64,000 bases of DNA, taken from positions 1 through 64,000 of the forward strand of contig JACKNV010000012.1 in assembly GCA_024234735.1 (NCBI GenBank). The letters run 5' to 3'. A program made the position numbers and the translations under genes. The notes beneath the pieces were generated by a model that worked only from the letters and a program-made list of their open reading frames with translations, did no database searches and had not been told where the DNA came from. Origin of the DNA: Pseudomonadales bacterium (lineage in GTDB: Bacteria > Pseudomonadota > Gammaproteobacteria > Pseudomonadales > Halieaceae). Position 1 is the stretch's first letter. Every line of letters begins with the position of its first letter. This document shows positions 25,184 to 34,309 of the stretch, one piece after another.

Positions 25184-27079
25184 CTACGTGGATTGCAGTT
25201 CCTCCAGTTCCTCCAGTTCCTGTTGTTGCGCCAGCCAGGCCTCTTCCAGCCGTGCGGCCTCGGCCTTCAACTCGCCCTCGCGCCTGAGCAGGGCGTCCAG
25301 GTCCTGTTTGCGGGGCCCGGTGTACAGGTCGGTGTCGCTCAGCTGGCTTTGCAGTTCAGCCTGCTGTTGCTCCACGTCGGCCATGGCCGTCTCGGTTTTT
25401 TCGATCAGTTTTTTCAGGGGGCGCAGCCGTTCCCGCTGGGCCGCCGCCTGCTGGCGTTTCTCCCTGCGGTTGCCGTCAGCGGCGGGCGCCGCGCCGGGCT
25501 CCGCCTGGCGGTAACTGGACAGTATCCAGCGCTCGTAGGCGTCCAGGTCGCCCTCGTAGCTGTCGACCCGGCCATCGTGCACCAGCAACAGTTCATCCAC
25601 GGTGTTGCGCAACAGGTGACGATCGTGACTGACCAGGATGAGGGCGCCCTCGTAGGTCTGCAGGGCTACCTCCAGGGCGTGCCGCATCTCCAGGTCGAGG
25701 TGGTTGGTGGGCTCGTCCAGCACCAGCAGGTTGGGGCGTTGCCAGACCACCATGGCCAGGGCCAGGCGCGCCTTTTCGCCACCGGAGAAGGGCGCGACCG
25801 GGGTGGTTGCCGCGTCCCCGCGAAAATTGAACCCGCCCAGGAAATTGAGGATGTCCTGCTCGCGGGCCTCCGGGCTGAGCCGCTGCAAGTGCAGCGCGGC
25901 GCTCGCCTCGAGGTCCAGGGACTCCAGTTGCTGCTGGTCGAAGTAGCCGATATGGCAGTGCTCGCCGCGGATTCGCCTGCCGGACAAAATGGCCAGGTCG
26001 CCCACCAGGCTCTTCAGCAGGGTCGATTTGCCGGCGCCGTTTTTGCCCAGCAGGCCGCACCGGCTGCCCGGCCGCAGGTGCAGCTCCACTCCGGCCAGCA
26101 CGGCCTGCTCGCCATAACCCAGGCTGGCGTCGTCCAGGCGCAGCAGCGGATCGCTGCTTCTCGATGCCGGCCTGAAGCTGAAATCGAAGGGTGAGTCGCT
26201 GTGCGCCGGCACCAGCGCCTGCATGCGTTCCAGTTCCTTGAGGCGGCTCTGTGCCTGCCTGGCCTTGCTGGCCTTGTAGCGAAAGCGACGCACGAAATCG
26301 TCGATCTCGGCGATGCGCCGCTGCTGCTTCTCGTAGCTCGCCTGCTGGTTGAGCAGGCGCTCGGCGCGCTGGCGTTCGAAGTCGGAGTAGTTGCCCTTGT
26401 AGGCCTGCAGTTGCTGCTGCTCGATCTGCAGGATGCGCCCGCAGGTGGCGTCGATGAAGTCGCGGTCGTGGGAAATCATCAACAGGGTGCCCGGGTAGTG
26501 TTGCAGCCATTGCTGCAGCCACAGGGTGGCGTCCAGGTCCAGGTGATTGGTGGGCTCATCCAGCAACAGCATGTCGGAGGGCGTCATCAACGCCCTGGCC
26601 AGGTTGAGGCGAATGCGCCAGCCGCCGGAAAAGTCCCGCACGCAGCGCTCGGCAGCGCCCTCGGCGAAGCCGAGCCCCTGCAGCAGGCGCTCGGCTCGCC
26701 GCGGGGCGCTGTAACCGTCAATGTCTTCCAACTGGCCGTGCAGGCGGGCGACGGCCTCGAAGTTGCCGGCCGCCTCCTGGCGCTGCAACTCGTCGCGCAA
26801 GCGGGCCAGCTGGCCGTCCCCCCGCCAGGTGTACTCCCCCGCCGGCATCGTGGTGGCGTGTACTTCCTGGGCCATGTGCGCCAGGCGCAGCCCGGACATG
26901 CCCTCGATCTCGCCGGCATCCGCCGCCAGCTCGCCCAGCAGCAGGGAGAAAAGACTGGATTTGCCGCTGCCGTTGGCACCGATGAGCGCCAGCCGCTGGC
27001 CGGGCTGGATGGTGACGCTGGCATCCTGCAGCAGCAGTTTGCTGCCCCGGCGCAGCCCGATATCGCGAAGTATGATCAT
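25184..27079 (-). CDS. yheS: ABC-F family ATPase, YheS-like
   Basis: This 631-aa soluble protein has two ABC cassettes, no membrane segments and a linker rich in Arg/Gln (about 235-290), the layout of ribosome-binding ABC-F proteins. Walker A motifs are GANGSGKSS and GKNGAGKST; signature motifs are FSGGWR and FSGGEKA; two LLDEPTNHLDL-type Walker B segments occur. A C-terminal coiled coil extends from about 525. ABC-F factors relieve ribosome stalling. The ATG at 27079 matches YheS (MII at the start); one at 27091 is possible and has the better ribosome-binding sequence. Confidence 0.92.
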   Translation of the reverse strand: MIILRDIGLRRGSKLLLQDASVTIQPGQRLALIGANGSGKSSLFSLLLGELAADAGEIEGMSGLRLAHMAQEVHATTMPAGEYTWRGDGQLARLRDELQRQEAAGNFEAVARLHGQLEDIDGYSAPRRAERLLQGLGFAEGAAERCVRDFSGGWRIRLNLARALMTPSDMLLLDEPTNHLDLDATLWLQQWLQHYPGTLLMISHDRDFIDATCGRILQIEQQQLQAYKGNYSDFERQRAERLLNQQASYEKQQRRIAEIDDFVRRFRYKASKARQAQSRLKELERMQALVPAHSDSPFDFSFRPASRSSDPLLRLDDASLGYGEQAVLAGVELHLRPGSRCGLLGKNGAGKSTLLKSLVGDLAILSGRRIRGEHCHIGYFDQQQLESLDLEASAALHLQRLSPEAREQDILNFLGGFNFRGDAATTPVAPFSGGEKARLALAMVVWQRPNLLVLDEPTNHLDLEMRHALEVALQTYEGALILVSHDRHLLRNTVDELLLVHDGRVDSYEGDLDAYERWILSSYRQAEPGAAPAADGNRREKRQQAAAQRERLRPLKKLIEKTETAMADVEQQQAELQSQLSDTDLYTGPRKQDLDALLRREGELKAEAARLEEAWLAQQQELEELEELQST

Positions 27080-27259
27080 GAGGAGGCGCATTCTACCCGC
27101 AGTGCCAGGGCCCTGCTACTCGCGCGCTCGACGGCGCGTGGCGAAGCGTTGTGGGGCGCGGGTTGCGCGGGGTGGCGTAAGGACAGGCTGGGTAGTAAGA
27201 TGTGCCCCCATTGCGATACGCTTGCGCAATTTTCCGATCCCTAATACTGGAAGAAACCT

Positions 27260-28039
27260 ATGAAGAAGTACGCTTTGCCGCTTGCACTGGCTGGTGTGGT
27301 AGCCCTGCAGGCCTGTAACCAACAATCGGCCCCCGCTGGTGACAGCGCCGCGCCTGCCGCATCTGCGCCCACTGCCGCGCAACTGGAAACCACCGAGCAG
27401 CGTCTGAGCTACGGTATCGCCTATACACTGGGCCAGCGTATGAAGGTGGACGAGGTGCCAATGGACGTGGACGCGTTCTCTGCGGGCCTGCGCGATGCGA
27501 TCACCGGCGCAGAACCTCGCATGACCCAGGATGAGATCTCCACCGAGATGCAGGCCTATCAGGAGCGTACCGTGGCCGAGCAGGAAGCGGCCCAGGCTGC
27601 CCTGGCGGAAGCCAACGCGGCGGCCGCGGCGGCCTTTCTTGAGGAAAACGCCACCGCCGAAGGCGTGGTGGTGACCGACTCCGGCCTGCAGTACGAGATC
27701 CTCGAGGAGGGCGACGGCCCGATCCCCGGCCCCGACGACACCGTTGAGGTACACTACCGTGGCACCCTGATCGATGGTACCGAGTTCGATTCCTCCTATG
27801 CCCGCAGCCAGACGGTGACTTTCGGGGTGGGCCAGGTGATTCCGGGCTGGACCGAGGCGCTGCAACTGATGCCGGTTGGGTCCAAGTGGAAGCTGGTTAT
27901 CCCGCCCGAGCTGGGTTACGGCGCCGGTGGCGCGGGCCAGGTGATCGGCCCCAACTCGGCGCTGATTTTTGAAGTGGATCTGATCGGTATTGTCGGCGAC
28001 GACGCCGCCGAAACTGAAGCCGAAGCCAGCGCCGACTAG
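27260..28039 (+). CDS. FKBP-type peptidyl-prolyl isomerase, probable lipoprotein
   Basis: This 259-aa envelope protein has a signal peptide ending LQAC, a plausible lipobox with Cys at residue 19. A Thr/Ala/Pro linker, the helical FKBP_N dimerisation domain (about 45-135) and a C-terminal FKBP domain (about 145-248) follow. The FKBP domain shows VEVHYRGTLIDGTEFDSSY and VIPGWTEALQLM. It resembles FkpA/Mip chaperones that assist folding of exported proteins. The tail is Ala/Glu rich. It diverges from the ABC-F gene and stands alone on its strand. Confidence 0.9.
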   Translation: MKKYALPLALAGVVALQACNQQSAPAGDSAAPAASAPTAAQLETTEQRLSYGIAYTLGQRMKVDEVPMDVDAFSAGLRDAITGAEPRMTQDEISTEMQAYQERTVAEQEAAQAALAEANAAAAAAFLEENATAEGVVVTDSGLQYEILEEGDGPIPGPDDTVEVHYRGTLIDGTEFDSSYARSQTVTFGVGQVIPGWTEALQLMPVGSKWKLVIPPELGYGAGGAGQVIGPNSALIFEVDLIGIVGDDAAETEAEASAD

Positions 28040-28070
28040 CGCGACCGACCCCGCGGGACTGGCGCGCGGT

Positions 28071-28568
28071 TCAGCGCGTCGTCAGTCCCTGGGTCGTCTC
28101 ACTTGCCACCAGACGCCGGTGCCTGCTGTGCAGCCCGGCTATCAGGCGGTCTTCCAGTACGAAGCGCGACTCCAGTACCTCCCCCAGTGACGACAGGTCG
28201 CGTTTGAGCGTGTCGGGGTAGGTCGCGCCACTGCCATACTTCTCCTCATAGGCCAGCAACACCTCGGTGGTATCGCCGATCGCCGGGATCAGTTGCCGGG
28301 CCAGGGTTCCGCTGCCGTCGGCGAAACGCTCGGCCTCGTCGAGTAATTCGTGAAAAACCTCGAAATGCCCGGCGGAGATGTAATCGACCAGTACCTCGCA
28401 CAGGGCTCCCTGGCGCAGCGCCAGGGCCTCGGCCTGTGGGTCGCTGTCCAGTGTGACCACGATTTCAGTGTACTTGCCCAGGAGCTCGCGCCGCTCGCGC
28501 AGCCAGCGCGTCAGCAGGTCTTCGACTGCGATAAATTGCTGTTCGGGGCTGTTGGCGGGGCGCGGCAT
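28071..28568 (-). CDS. rsd: Rsd/AlgQ-type anti-sigma-70 regulator
   Basis: This 165-aa helical protein matches Rsd/AlgQ. The diagnostic segments are LLTRWLRERRELL near the N-terminus, LVDYISAGHFEVFHELL in the middle and RFVLEDRLIAGLHSRH at the C-terminus. Rsd binds domain 4 of the housekeeping sigma factor and in Pseudomonas affects alginate and stress responses. An AlgZ/AlgR pair lies 14 kb away. It converges with the FKBP gene. Confidence 0.85.
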   Translation of the reverse strand: MPRPANSPEQQFIAVEDLLTRWLRERRELLGKYTEIVVTLDSDPQAEALALRQGALCEVLVDYISAGHFEVFHELLDEAERFADGSGTLARQLIPAIGDTTEVLLAYEEKYGSGATYPDTLKRDLSSLGEVLESRFVLEDRLIAGLHSRHRRLVASETTQGLTTR

Positions 28569-28683
28569 GGCGGACTTCCTGCGCTGTGGTGGGTCGTTGC
28601 GCCCACTATAATGACAGCCGGGCCATTACCGCAAGAACCGGCGCAACCCGTCCAGCTGATCGGGGCGGGCAGCTATCGCTCGC

Positions 28684-29184
28684 TCAGGGATAACGGCGCG
28701 CGCACTGCCACACACAGACTGCGATGACGGCGCAGAACAGCAGCATGGTCTGTTCGGGAATGGAGAGACCGAGGAAGGTCCACACGGTATCCGCGCAGTT
28801 GCCGTCGCCCATCAGCACCAGGCTCACGGTCTCGCTGAAAGGCAGGGTGTCGAGCATGTATTCCAGGCTGGGGCCGCACGCGGGCGCCTGGTCCGCCGGC
28901 AGGTGTTGCAACCAGATGTGGCGGGCGGCCACCGCGCCGCCGCCCGCGGCAGCCAGGCCGCACAGTACGGCGTAGATCCTGCGTCCCACCACCCCGGGAT
29001 TGTGCAGGGCGGCTAACAGGGCGATAAGGCCCCACAGCAGGACAAACGCCCGCTGGGTCATGCACAGCGGGCACGCCGCCAGCCCCAGGTAGCCCTCCAT
29101 GTAGAAGCGGGCTATCAGCAGCGCGGCGACGGCCAGCAGGAACAGGCCCAGGAACACCAGGCGCGGGCTAAGGGATTGCAGCAT
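28684..29184 (-). CDS. dsbB: Disulfide bond formation protein DsbB
   Basis: This 166-aa inner-membrane protein with four helices reoxidises DsbA and passes electrons to quinone. The quinone-side pair is Cys38-Cys41 in CPLC; the DsbA-side pair is Cys103 and Cys130. Both spacings are close to E. coli DsbB. The ATG at 29184 has GGAGGAC 9 bp upstream and starts the first helix; the longer frame to 29304 overlaps acpH. Confidence 0.92.
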   Translation of the reverse strand: MLQSLSPRLVFLGLFLLAVAALLIARFYMEGYLGLAACPLCMTQRAFVLLWGLIALLAALHNPGVVGRRIYAVLCGLAAAGGGAVAARHIWLQHLPADQAPACGPSLEYMLDTLPFSETVSLVLMGDGNCADTVWTFLGLSIPEQTMLLFCAVIAVCVWQCARRYP

Positions 29185-29225
29185 GGGCGGGACGTCCTCC
29201 GGGCTCGCAGTACGGGTGGGGTAAA

Positions 29226-29861
29226 TTAGGCGTTTTTCGCGCCCGGCGCAATCTTCGATTCCGCGGTGGCGGATTGGTTCCACGGTTGCGGCGTGGCGGC
29301 GCAATAGGCCTGCAGGTGCGGATAGAAATCCAGAAATGCCTGTTCCATCGCGTCCCGGTGCGGATCCAGCTGTCGCGCCACGTCCCGCAGCGGGTTGCCA
29401 CGGCGCAGCCGCTGGCCGATGCGGGCGGCGCTGGCGGGCACGGTGTCCCAGTCCCGGTACAGCCCGAGGATGTCGTATTCCTCCAGTCGTTCCAGCATCC
29501 TGCGTGCGCCCGCGCTGAGGTGTCCGGCCTGGCCCTGCAGGGTGCGGTACACGCCGCTGGTGAACTCCTCCAGCGGGATGGCGCTGTACCGGCCCCAGTG
29601 TTTACTCAGGAAATGATCGAAACCCAGGTCGATGAGGATGCCGGCGTAGCGCCGCAGTTCCGGCGGAAAGTCACGCCGCAGGCGCTGGACAGTCGCGTGA
29701 CTATCGGTAAAGGCATCGATGGCCCGGTGCAACCTCACTCCCTGTTCGATGCCTGGCGGCAGTTCGCCGCGTAACGGGCCCTTGTAGTAATCGCCTTCCA
29801 GGCCGCCGGCCACCCGCTGCGGGTCGGGCCAGGCCAGCTGGAAATGCGCCAGAAAGTTCAC
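29226..29861 (-). CDS. acpH: Acyl carrier protein phosphodiesterase
   Basis: AcpH removes the 4'-phosphopantetheine arm from acyl carrier protein. The 211-aa protein shows the family's MNFLAHFQLA start, the metal-site residues in GDYYKG and LHRAIDAFTD, and DLGFDHFLSKHW. The last 25 residues are an Ala/Ser/Lys-rich tail not typical of the enterobacterial enzyme. It lies 12 bp behind gshA on the same strand. Confidence 0.9.
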   Translation of the reverse strand: MNFLAHFQLAWPDPQRVAGGLEGDYYKGPLRGELPPGIEQGVRLHRAIDAFTDSHATVQRLRRDFPPELRRYAGILIDLGFDHFLSKHWGRYSAIPLEEFTSGVYRTLQGQAGHLSAGARRMLERLEEYDILGLYRDWDTVPASAARIGQRLRRGNPLRDVARQLDPHRDAMEQAFLDFYPHLQAYCAATPQPWNQSATAESKIAPGAKNA

Positions 29862-29873
29862 TTGCCGGGGCTG

Positions 29874-31460
29874 TTACAGGGCCCGGTACTGGGCAAAGTA
29901 GTTGGCGAGGTACTGGTCGAAACCCACCAGGTCGGCCTGCTCCACCGCCTGCTGGGCCGCCAGCGAACGCCGTGTTTCCTCCTGGTAGGCGGCCTGTACC
30001 TGGGGACTGAGCGAGCGCTGCCGGAAATACTGTGCCCACTGCTCGCTGTAGCCCATGGCCAGGCGAAAGAAGGGCAACTGCTGGTCTCGCATCTCCCGCA
30101 GTACCCTGGCCGACGGTGTGAGTTCGGGGTCAGCTACCTTGGCAGCCTGGTGGCGCAGGCTGGCGCCATAGAGATCGGTACCGTGGGCGGCATCGAGAAG
30201 TGCCGCGACCTGCTGTATGCCCGCCAGCAATTCTCCGGCGCAGTCATCCAGGGGGCGTTCTCCGCGATCTGTGTGCAGCATCAGGCCCGGCAGGCGGCCG
30301 CGATTGACCACCGCTTCGAGATTGGCGGCCTGGGCGGCCTGCTCCTGGTCGTTGCAGGCGGGGCTGTCTTCCAGCAGGCAGTACAGCAGGAAGCTGTCCA
30401 GGAAGCGGATCTGGTCTGCGTCCACGCCCACTGGCGAGAATGGGCTGACGTCGATGCAGCGGACTTCCACATACTCGATACCGCGCTGCCGCAGTGCGGT
30501 GAGGGGGGGTTCCCCGGAGCGGGTGACGCGCTTGGGCCGTATCGGGCTGTAGAACTCGTTTTCGATCTGCAGCAGGCTGTCGCTGAGTTGCTGGTAGTCG
30601 CCGTGCTGGCCGCTGGGAATATCTCGGTAGCCGGGGTGGGACTGCAGGATGGCCTGGCGCAGCGTCTCGATATAGGTGTCGAGGCAGTTGTAACAGATAT
30701 TCAGGCCTTTCTGGGCGGAGCTGTTGTAGCCCAGGTCGCCCATCCTCAGGGCGGTGCCATGGGGCAGATACAGGCTGCGACCCTCGCTGTCGAAGGACTC
30801 CAGGCCGGGATTTTCCCGGCCCCGCAAGAAGCTGGGGCAGAGCGCCGGCGACGCGCCGTAGAGGTAGATCAACAGCCACGAATGGCGCCGGAAGTTGCGG
30901 ATCAGCCCCAGGTAGCGCGTGCTGATGTAGTCGGTCAGCGAGCCCGGTTTGCCGGCTGCGACCCAGGCCTGCTCCCAGAAGGCCTGGGGCATGGAGAAAT
31001 TGTAATGAATGCCGGCAATGGTCTGCATCAGCCGCCCGTAGCGGTGCCCCAGCCCGTAGCGATAGACGGTTTTCATGCGGGCGACGTTGGAGCTGCCATA
31101 GTGGGCCACCGGAATATCCTCGTCGCCCGTCAGGATGCAGGGCATGCTGGCGCACCACAGCAATTCGTCGCCCAGTTGCTGGTAGGTGTAACTGTGGATG
31201 TTCTCCAGGGTCTCGAGGCTGTCCTCGATGCTGTTGCTTACCGGGGTGATGAATTCCAGCAGCGCTTCCGAATAATCCGTGGTGATGAAGGAATGGGTCA
31301 GGGCGGAGCCGAGGCTGGCCGGGTGGGGCGTTTGCGCCAGTTTGCCGTCGACGGTGATCCGCAGGCTTTCTTTCTCTATGCCCCGCTGGATGTCGCGAAG
31401 CAGCGCTTTGGAGGCGGAGCCTGACAGCGCCTCCAGTTGGGAATGCAAATAGGAAGTCAA
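29874..31460 (-). CDS. gshA: Glutamate-cysteine ligase
   Basis: GshA makes gamma-glutamylcysteine, the first and limiting step of glutathione synthesis. The 528-aa protein matches the proteobacterial type: RGIEKESLRIT (ATP/Glu site), LTHSFITTDYSEALLEFITP, and GGFNYSMP-like HYNFSMPQAFW. The following genes acpH and dsbB lie close behind, so redox functions cluster here. No gshB is present in the window. Confidence 0.96.
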   Translation of the reverse strand: MTSYLHSQLEALSGSASKALLRDIQRGIEKESLRITVDGKLAQTPHPASLGSALTHSFITTDYSEALLEFITPVSNSIEDSLETLENIHSYTYQQLGDELLWCASMPCILTGDEDIPVAHYGSSNVARMKTVYRYGLGHRYGRLMQTIAGIHYNFSMPQAFWEQAWVAAGKPGSLTDYISTRYLGLIRNFRRHSWLLIYLYGASPALCPSFLRGRENPGLESFDSEGRSLYLPHGTALRMGDLGYNSSAQKGLNICYNCLDTYIETLRQAILQSHPGYRDIPSGQHGDYQQLSDSLLQIENEFYSPIRPKRVTRSGEPPLTALRQRGIEYVEVRCIDVSPFSPVGVDADQIRFLDSFLLYCLLEDSPACNDQEQAAQAANLEAVVNRGRLPGLMLHTDRGERPLDDCAGELLAGIQQVAALLDAAHGTDLYGASLRHQAAKVADPELTPSARVLREMRDQQLPFFRLAMGYSEQWAQYFRQRSLSPQVQAAYQEETRRSLAAQQAVEQADLVGFDQYLANYFAQYRAL

Positions 31461-31599
31461 GCAAAGCTCCTTATGCCGTGTCGGATCGGCGGGGCGCTGA
31501 CCAGAACTGCCCGCGGGGTGTCAGTGTCTGCCCCGCACCTGGGGGCAAGCCGGGCTGCAAGTGTATATCTACCCGGGGGTGGAGTACAGGCGGGCGGCC

Positions 31600-32664
31600 C
31601 TAGCCCAACTGCTCCAGCTGCCCCGCCAGAATCTGGCAGGCAAAATTGCCCTGAATCTCCGCGTCCTGCCCGGAGGACAGCATGATGCGCGACAGGATCA
31701 GGCCGAAACGCATGCCGGCGAAAATCCGGTAGTAGTCGTAATCCCGGGCCTCAAACCCGGAGGCCTGTTCCCACTGCTGGATGGTTTCCTGGTAACCGGG
31801 CAGTCCGGGCAGCCGCGGCAGTCCCAGGCCCTCGGCAAAGGTCGCATCCAGGTGGTTGTACCAGGCCAGATCCTGTACCGGATTGCCCAGCACCGCCATT
31901 TCCCAGTCCAGTACGGCCGCTACCTGGTCGAGGGATTCGGCAAAGATCATATTGGCGATACGGGCGTCGCCCCAGCACAGTACGGTGGGCTCCTCCGCCG
32001 GCTGGTTGGCCTGTAGCCAGTCCAGCGCCCGCTGGCAGATGGCATGGCCCCGACCTTCCAGGGCCCACTCCAGGTAAGCCTGCCAGTAAAGCAGTTGTTG
32101 CTGCAGAGGCGTCCTGCCGCCCGCTTCCAGCCGCTGCAGGCCGAGTTCCCGGTAGTCCAGCCGGTGAAAACGGGCCAGCACGTCAATGCCGGCACGCCAC
32201 ATGCTGGCACGCTGTGCCTCGGTGGTTTCGTGCAGCATCCAGCCGTCCATATTGTAGGGCGGCATATCCGTGGGAATGCGCCCGGGGACGTGTTTCATCA
32301 GATAGAACTGGACGCCCAGCACGGACTTGTCCAGTTCCAGGCCGCGCAGTCGGGGTACCGGTATGTCGCTGTGGCGCCCCACGCTCTCCATGACCTCGTA
32401 CTGCAGGCTCAGGTCATAATCGGGGAATACTGGCCGTTCCACTTTCGGCTGCAGCCGACCCACCAGGGACTCCCGCCGGGTTTCCCCGCCATCCTGCCAC
32501 TGGGTGTCGAATAACAGGGTGACGTTGGACATGCCGGTGGATTCGGGGATGGCCAGCCGCGGGATGTGAACGCTGTGCCCGAGACGCTCCGACAACCAGG
32601 ATTCCAGCTTGCGGCGAGTGCCCTCGACGTCCTGCAACAGTGGGGTGGGACGGGCTTCTTCCAC
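31600..32664 (-). CDS. APH-family phosphotransferase (ACAD10/11-like)
   Basis: This 354-aa protein has the aminoglycoside/choline-kinase fold. The catalytic loop reads CWGDARIANMIF, so the usual His of HGD is Trp, while the catalytic Asp and Asn remain. AVLDWEMA is the metal-binding DxE/D segment. Similar proteins in lipid-degrading bacteria act near acyl-CoA dehydrogenases, possibly phosphorylating hydroxyacyl substrates; the substrate here is unknown. It begins with GTG at 32664 preceded by AAGGTG. It diverges from pilU. Confidence 0.8.
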   Translation of the reverse strand: MEEARPTPLLQDVEGTRRKLESWLSERLGHSVHIPRLAIPESTGMSNVTLLFDTQWQDGGETRRESLVGRLQPKVERPVFPDYDLSLQYEVMESVGRHSDIPVPRLRGLELDKSVLGVQFYLMKHVPGRIPTDMPPYNMDGWMLHETTEAQRASMWRAGIDVLARFHRLDYRELGLQRLEAGGRTPLQQQLLYWQAYLEWALEGRGHAICQRALDWLQANQPAEEPTVLCWGDARIANMIFAESLDQVAAVLDWEMAVLGNPVQDLAWYNHLDATFAEGLGLPRLPGLPGYQETIQQWEQASGFEARDYDYYRIFAGMRFGLILSRIMLSSGQDAEIQGNFACQILAGQLEQLG

Positions 32665-32776
32665 GCGGCGACACCTTTGTAGTTTTTTTCCAGTATAGGG
32701 TGGCCTCGGCGCCCTGACTACCGCACACTATTAACTGGCAGTGTCTGTTTGTCACGGATAAGAACAGGGGGCGAAC

Positions 32777-33919
32777 GTGAGAATTACCGAGTGGCTGAAA
32801 ATTCTGTCCAGTGAAGGAGGCTCCGATCTCTACCTGAGCACGGGTGCACCGCCCTGCGCCAAGTTCGATGGCCAGCTCAAGCCCATCGCCAGTGAGATCA
32901 TGCAGCCCGGTGAGATCAAGGAAATCGCCTACGAGATCATGGATCCCACCCAGCGGGCCGAGTTCGAGCAGGAACTGGAGATGAACCTGGCCACCTCGAT
33001 CTCCGGTTATGGGCGGTTCCGGGTAAATATCTTCGTACAGCGCAACGAAGTGGGCATTGTGGCCCGCAACATCGTCGCCGATATTCCCAACTGGGAGACC
33101 CTGCGCCTGCCCCCCGTGCTGATCGATGTCGTCATGCGCAAGCGCGGCCTGGTGCTGTTCGTGGGCGCCACCGGGTCGGGCAAGTCCACTTCCCTGGCCG
33201 CTCTCATCGATTACCGCAACAGCAACAGCAGCGGCCATATCGTGACGATCGAGGATCCGGTGGAATACGTGCACGTGCACAAGAAGTCGATCGTCAACCA
33301 GCGCGAGGTGGGGGTGGACACGCGCAGCTGGCACAACGCGCTGAAGAACACCCTGCGCCAGGCGCCCGATGTCATCCTGATCGGGGAGATTCGCGATCGC
33401 GAAACCATGGAGCACGCCATCGCCTTTGCCGAAACCGGGCACCTGTGTATCTCCACCCTGCATGCCAACAATGCCAACCAGGCACTGGATCGCATCATCA
33501 ACTTCTTCCCCGAAGAGCGGCGGCCGCAATTGTTGTTGGACCTTTCCCTGAATATCCAGGCATTTGTTTCCCAGCGCCTGATTCCCACGGTGGACGGCAA
33601 GCGCTGCGCGGCGGTGGAGGTGATGCTGGGAACACCGCTGATTTCCGAGCTGATTCATCGCGGCGAGATCGAGGGTGTCAAGGAGGTCATGCGCAAGTCG
33701 GAGAATATCGGCATGAAGACCTTCGACACGGCGCTGTTCGAACTCTACCAGGAGGGGCTGATCAGCGAGGAGGAGGCCCTGCGCAACGCCGACTCCCCCA
33801 ACAACGTGCGCCTCAAGATCAAGTTTGCCAAGGAAGAGGGTGGCCGGGCCGGCGATGATCGCCCGGCGGGACTGAGCCTGGCGAGCCTGGAGGACGACGG
33901 GATAGGCAGTATTTTCTAG
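32777..33919 (+). CDS. pilU: Type IV pilus retraction ATPase PilU
   Basis: This 380-aa secretion ATPase of the PilT/PilU branch has Walker A GATGSGKST, Asp box GHIVTIEDPVEY, Walker B VILIGEIRDRETM and His box GHLCISTLHANNA. PilU is preferred over PilT because the C-terminus extends past 360 residues and reads LIHRGEIEGVKEVM, as in PilU. It works with PilT to retract pili. The start is GTG. No pilT lies beside it in this window, although the two are usually adjacent; the PilZ-domain gene converges 3 bp away. Confidence 0.87.
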   Translation: MRITEWLKILSSEGGSDLYLSTGAPPCAKFDGQLKPIASEIMQPGEIKEIAYEIMDPTQRAEFEQELEMNLATSISGYGRFRVNIFVQRNEVGIVARNIVADIPNWETLRLPPVLIDVVMRKRGLVLFVGATGSGKSTSLAALIDYRNSNSSGHIVTIEDPVEYVHVHKKSIVNQREVGVDTRSWHNALKNTLRQAPDVILIGEIRDRETMEHAIAFAETGHLCISTLHANNANQALDRIINFFPEERRPQLLLDLSLNIQAFVSQRLIPTVDGKRCAAVEVMLGTPLISELIHRGEIEGVKEVMRKSENIGMKTFDTALFELYQEGLISEEEALRNADSPNNVRLKIKFAKEEGGRAGDDRPAGLSLASLEDDGIGSIF

Positions 33920-33922
33920 GCC

Positions 33923-34282
33923 TCAGTTTTCCATCCGGGCGAGCAGCGCCGTCCAGCCGTCGATATCCGAGTCGCCGGCGTTGAGCAGGGCGAAGCCCGC
34001 GGTCCAGCCACGCTCCGGAGGGCGATTGGCCTGGCACCAGCGCACCTCCCCGGCCAGGTAATAGGTATCGCCGGCGCCCGGTAGCTCGACCCCGATCTGA
34101 TGTATCGCCCCTGGTACCAACTGGTGTTCCAGGGTGACCCTCAGCCCTCCGCGCGAAACATCCAGGGTCCTGCACTGGGCGACCTGCCCCGTTTCGTCGG
34201 AGCCGATATCCGGTGCCACCAGCTCGATGAATACCCTGCTCTCCATTGGGAGCCGCGAGTGACGGCGTTTGTCGTGGACCAT
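33923..34282 (-). CDS. PilZ-domain protein
   Basis: This 119-aa single-domain protein has both c-di-GMP-binding motifs: the Arg motif in KRRHSRLP (residues about 5-12) and DVSRGGLRV (about 43-51). It is therefore a likely c-di-GMP receptor. The target is unknown, but it lies downstream of a DUF1631 gene and opposite pilU, which suggests a link to surface motility. Confidence 0.85.
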   Translation of the reverse strand: MVHDKRRHSRLPMESRVFIELVAPDIGSDETGQVAQCRTLDVSRGGLRVTLEHQLVPGAIHQIGVELPGAGDTYYLAGEVRWCQANRPPERGWTAGFALLNAGDSDIDGWTALLARMEN

Positions 34283-34309
34283 CCTCAGTCCCCCGTTGTT
34301 CGGTTGTTG

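Noticed and set aside
27223..27250. Promoter before the FKBP gene (TTGCGC ... TAATAC)
   Set aside because: The two hexamers are only 14 bp apart, too short for a sigma-70 promoter to be claimed.
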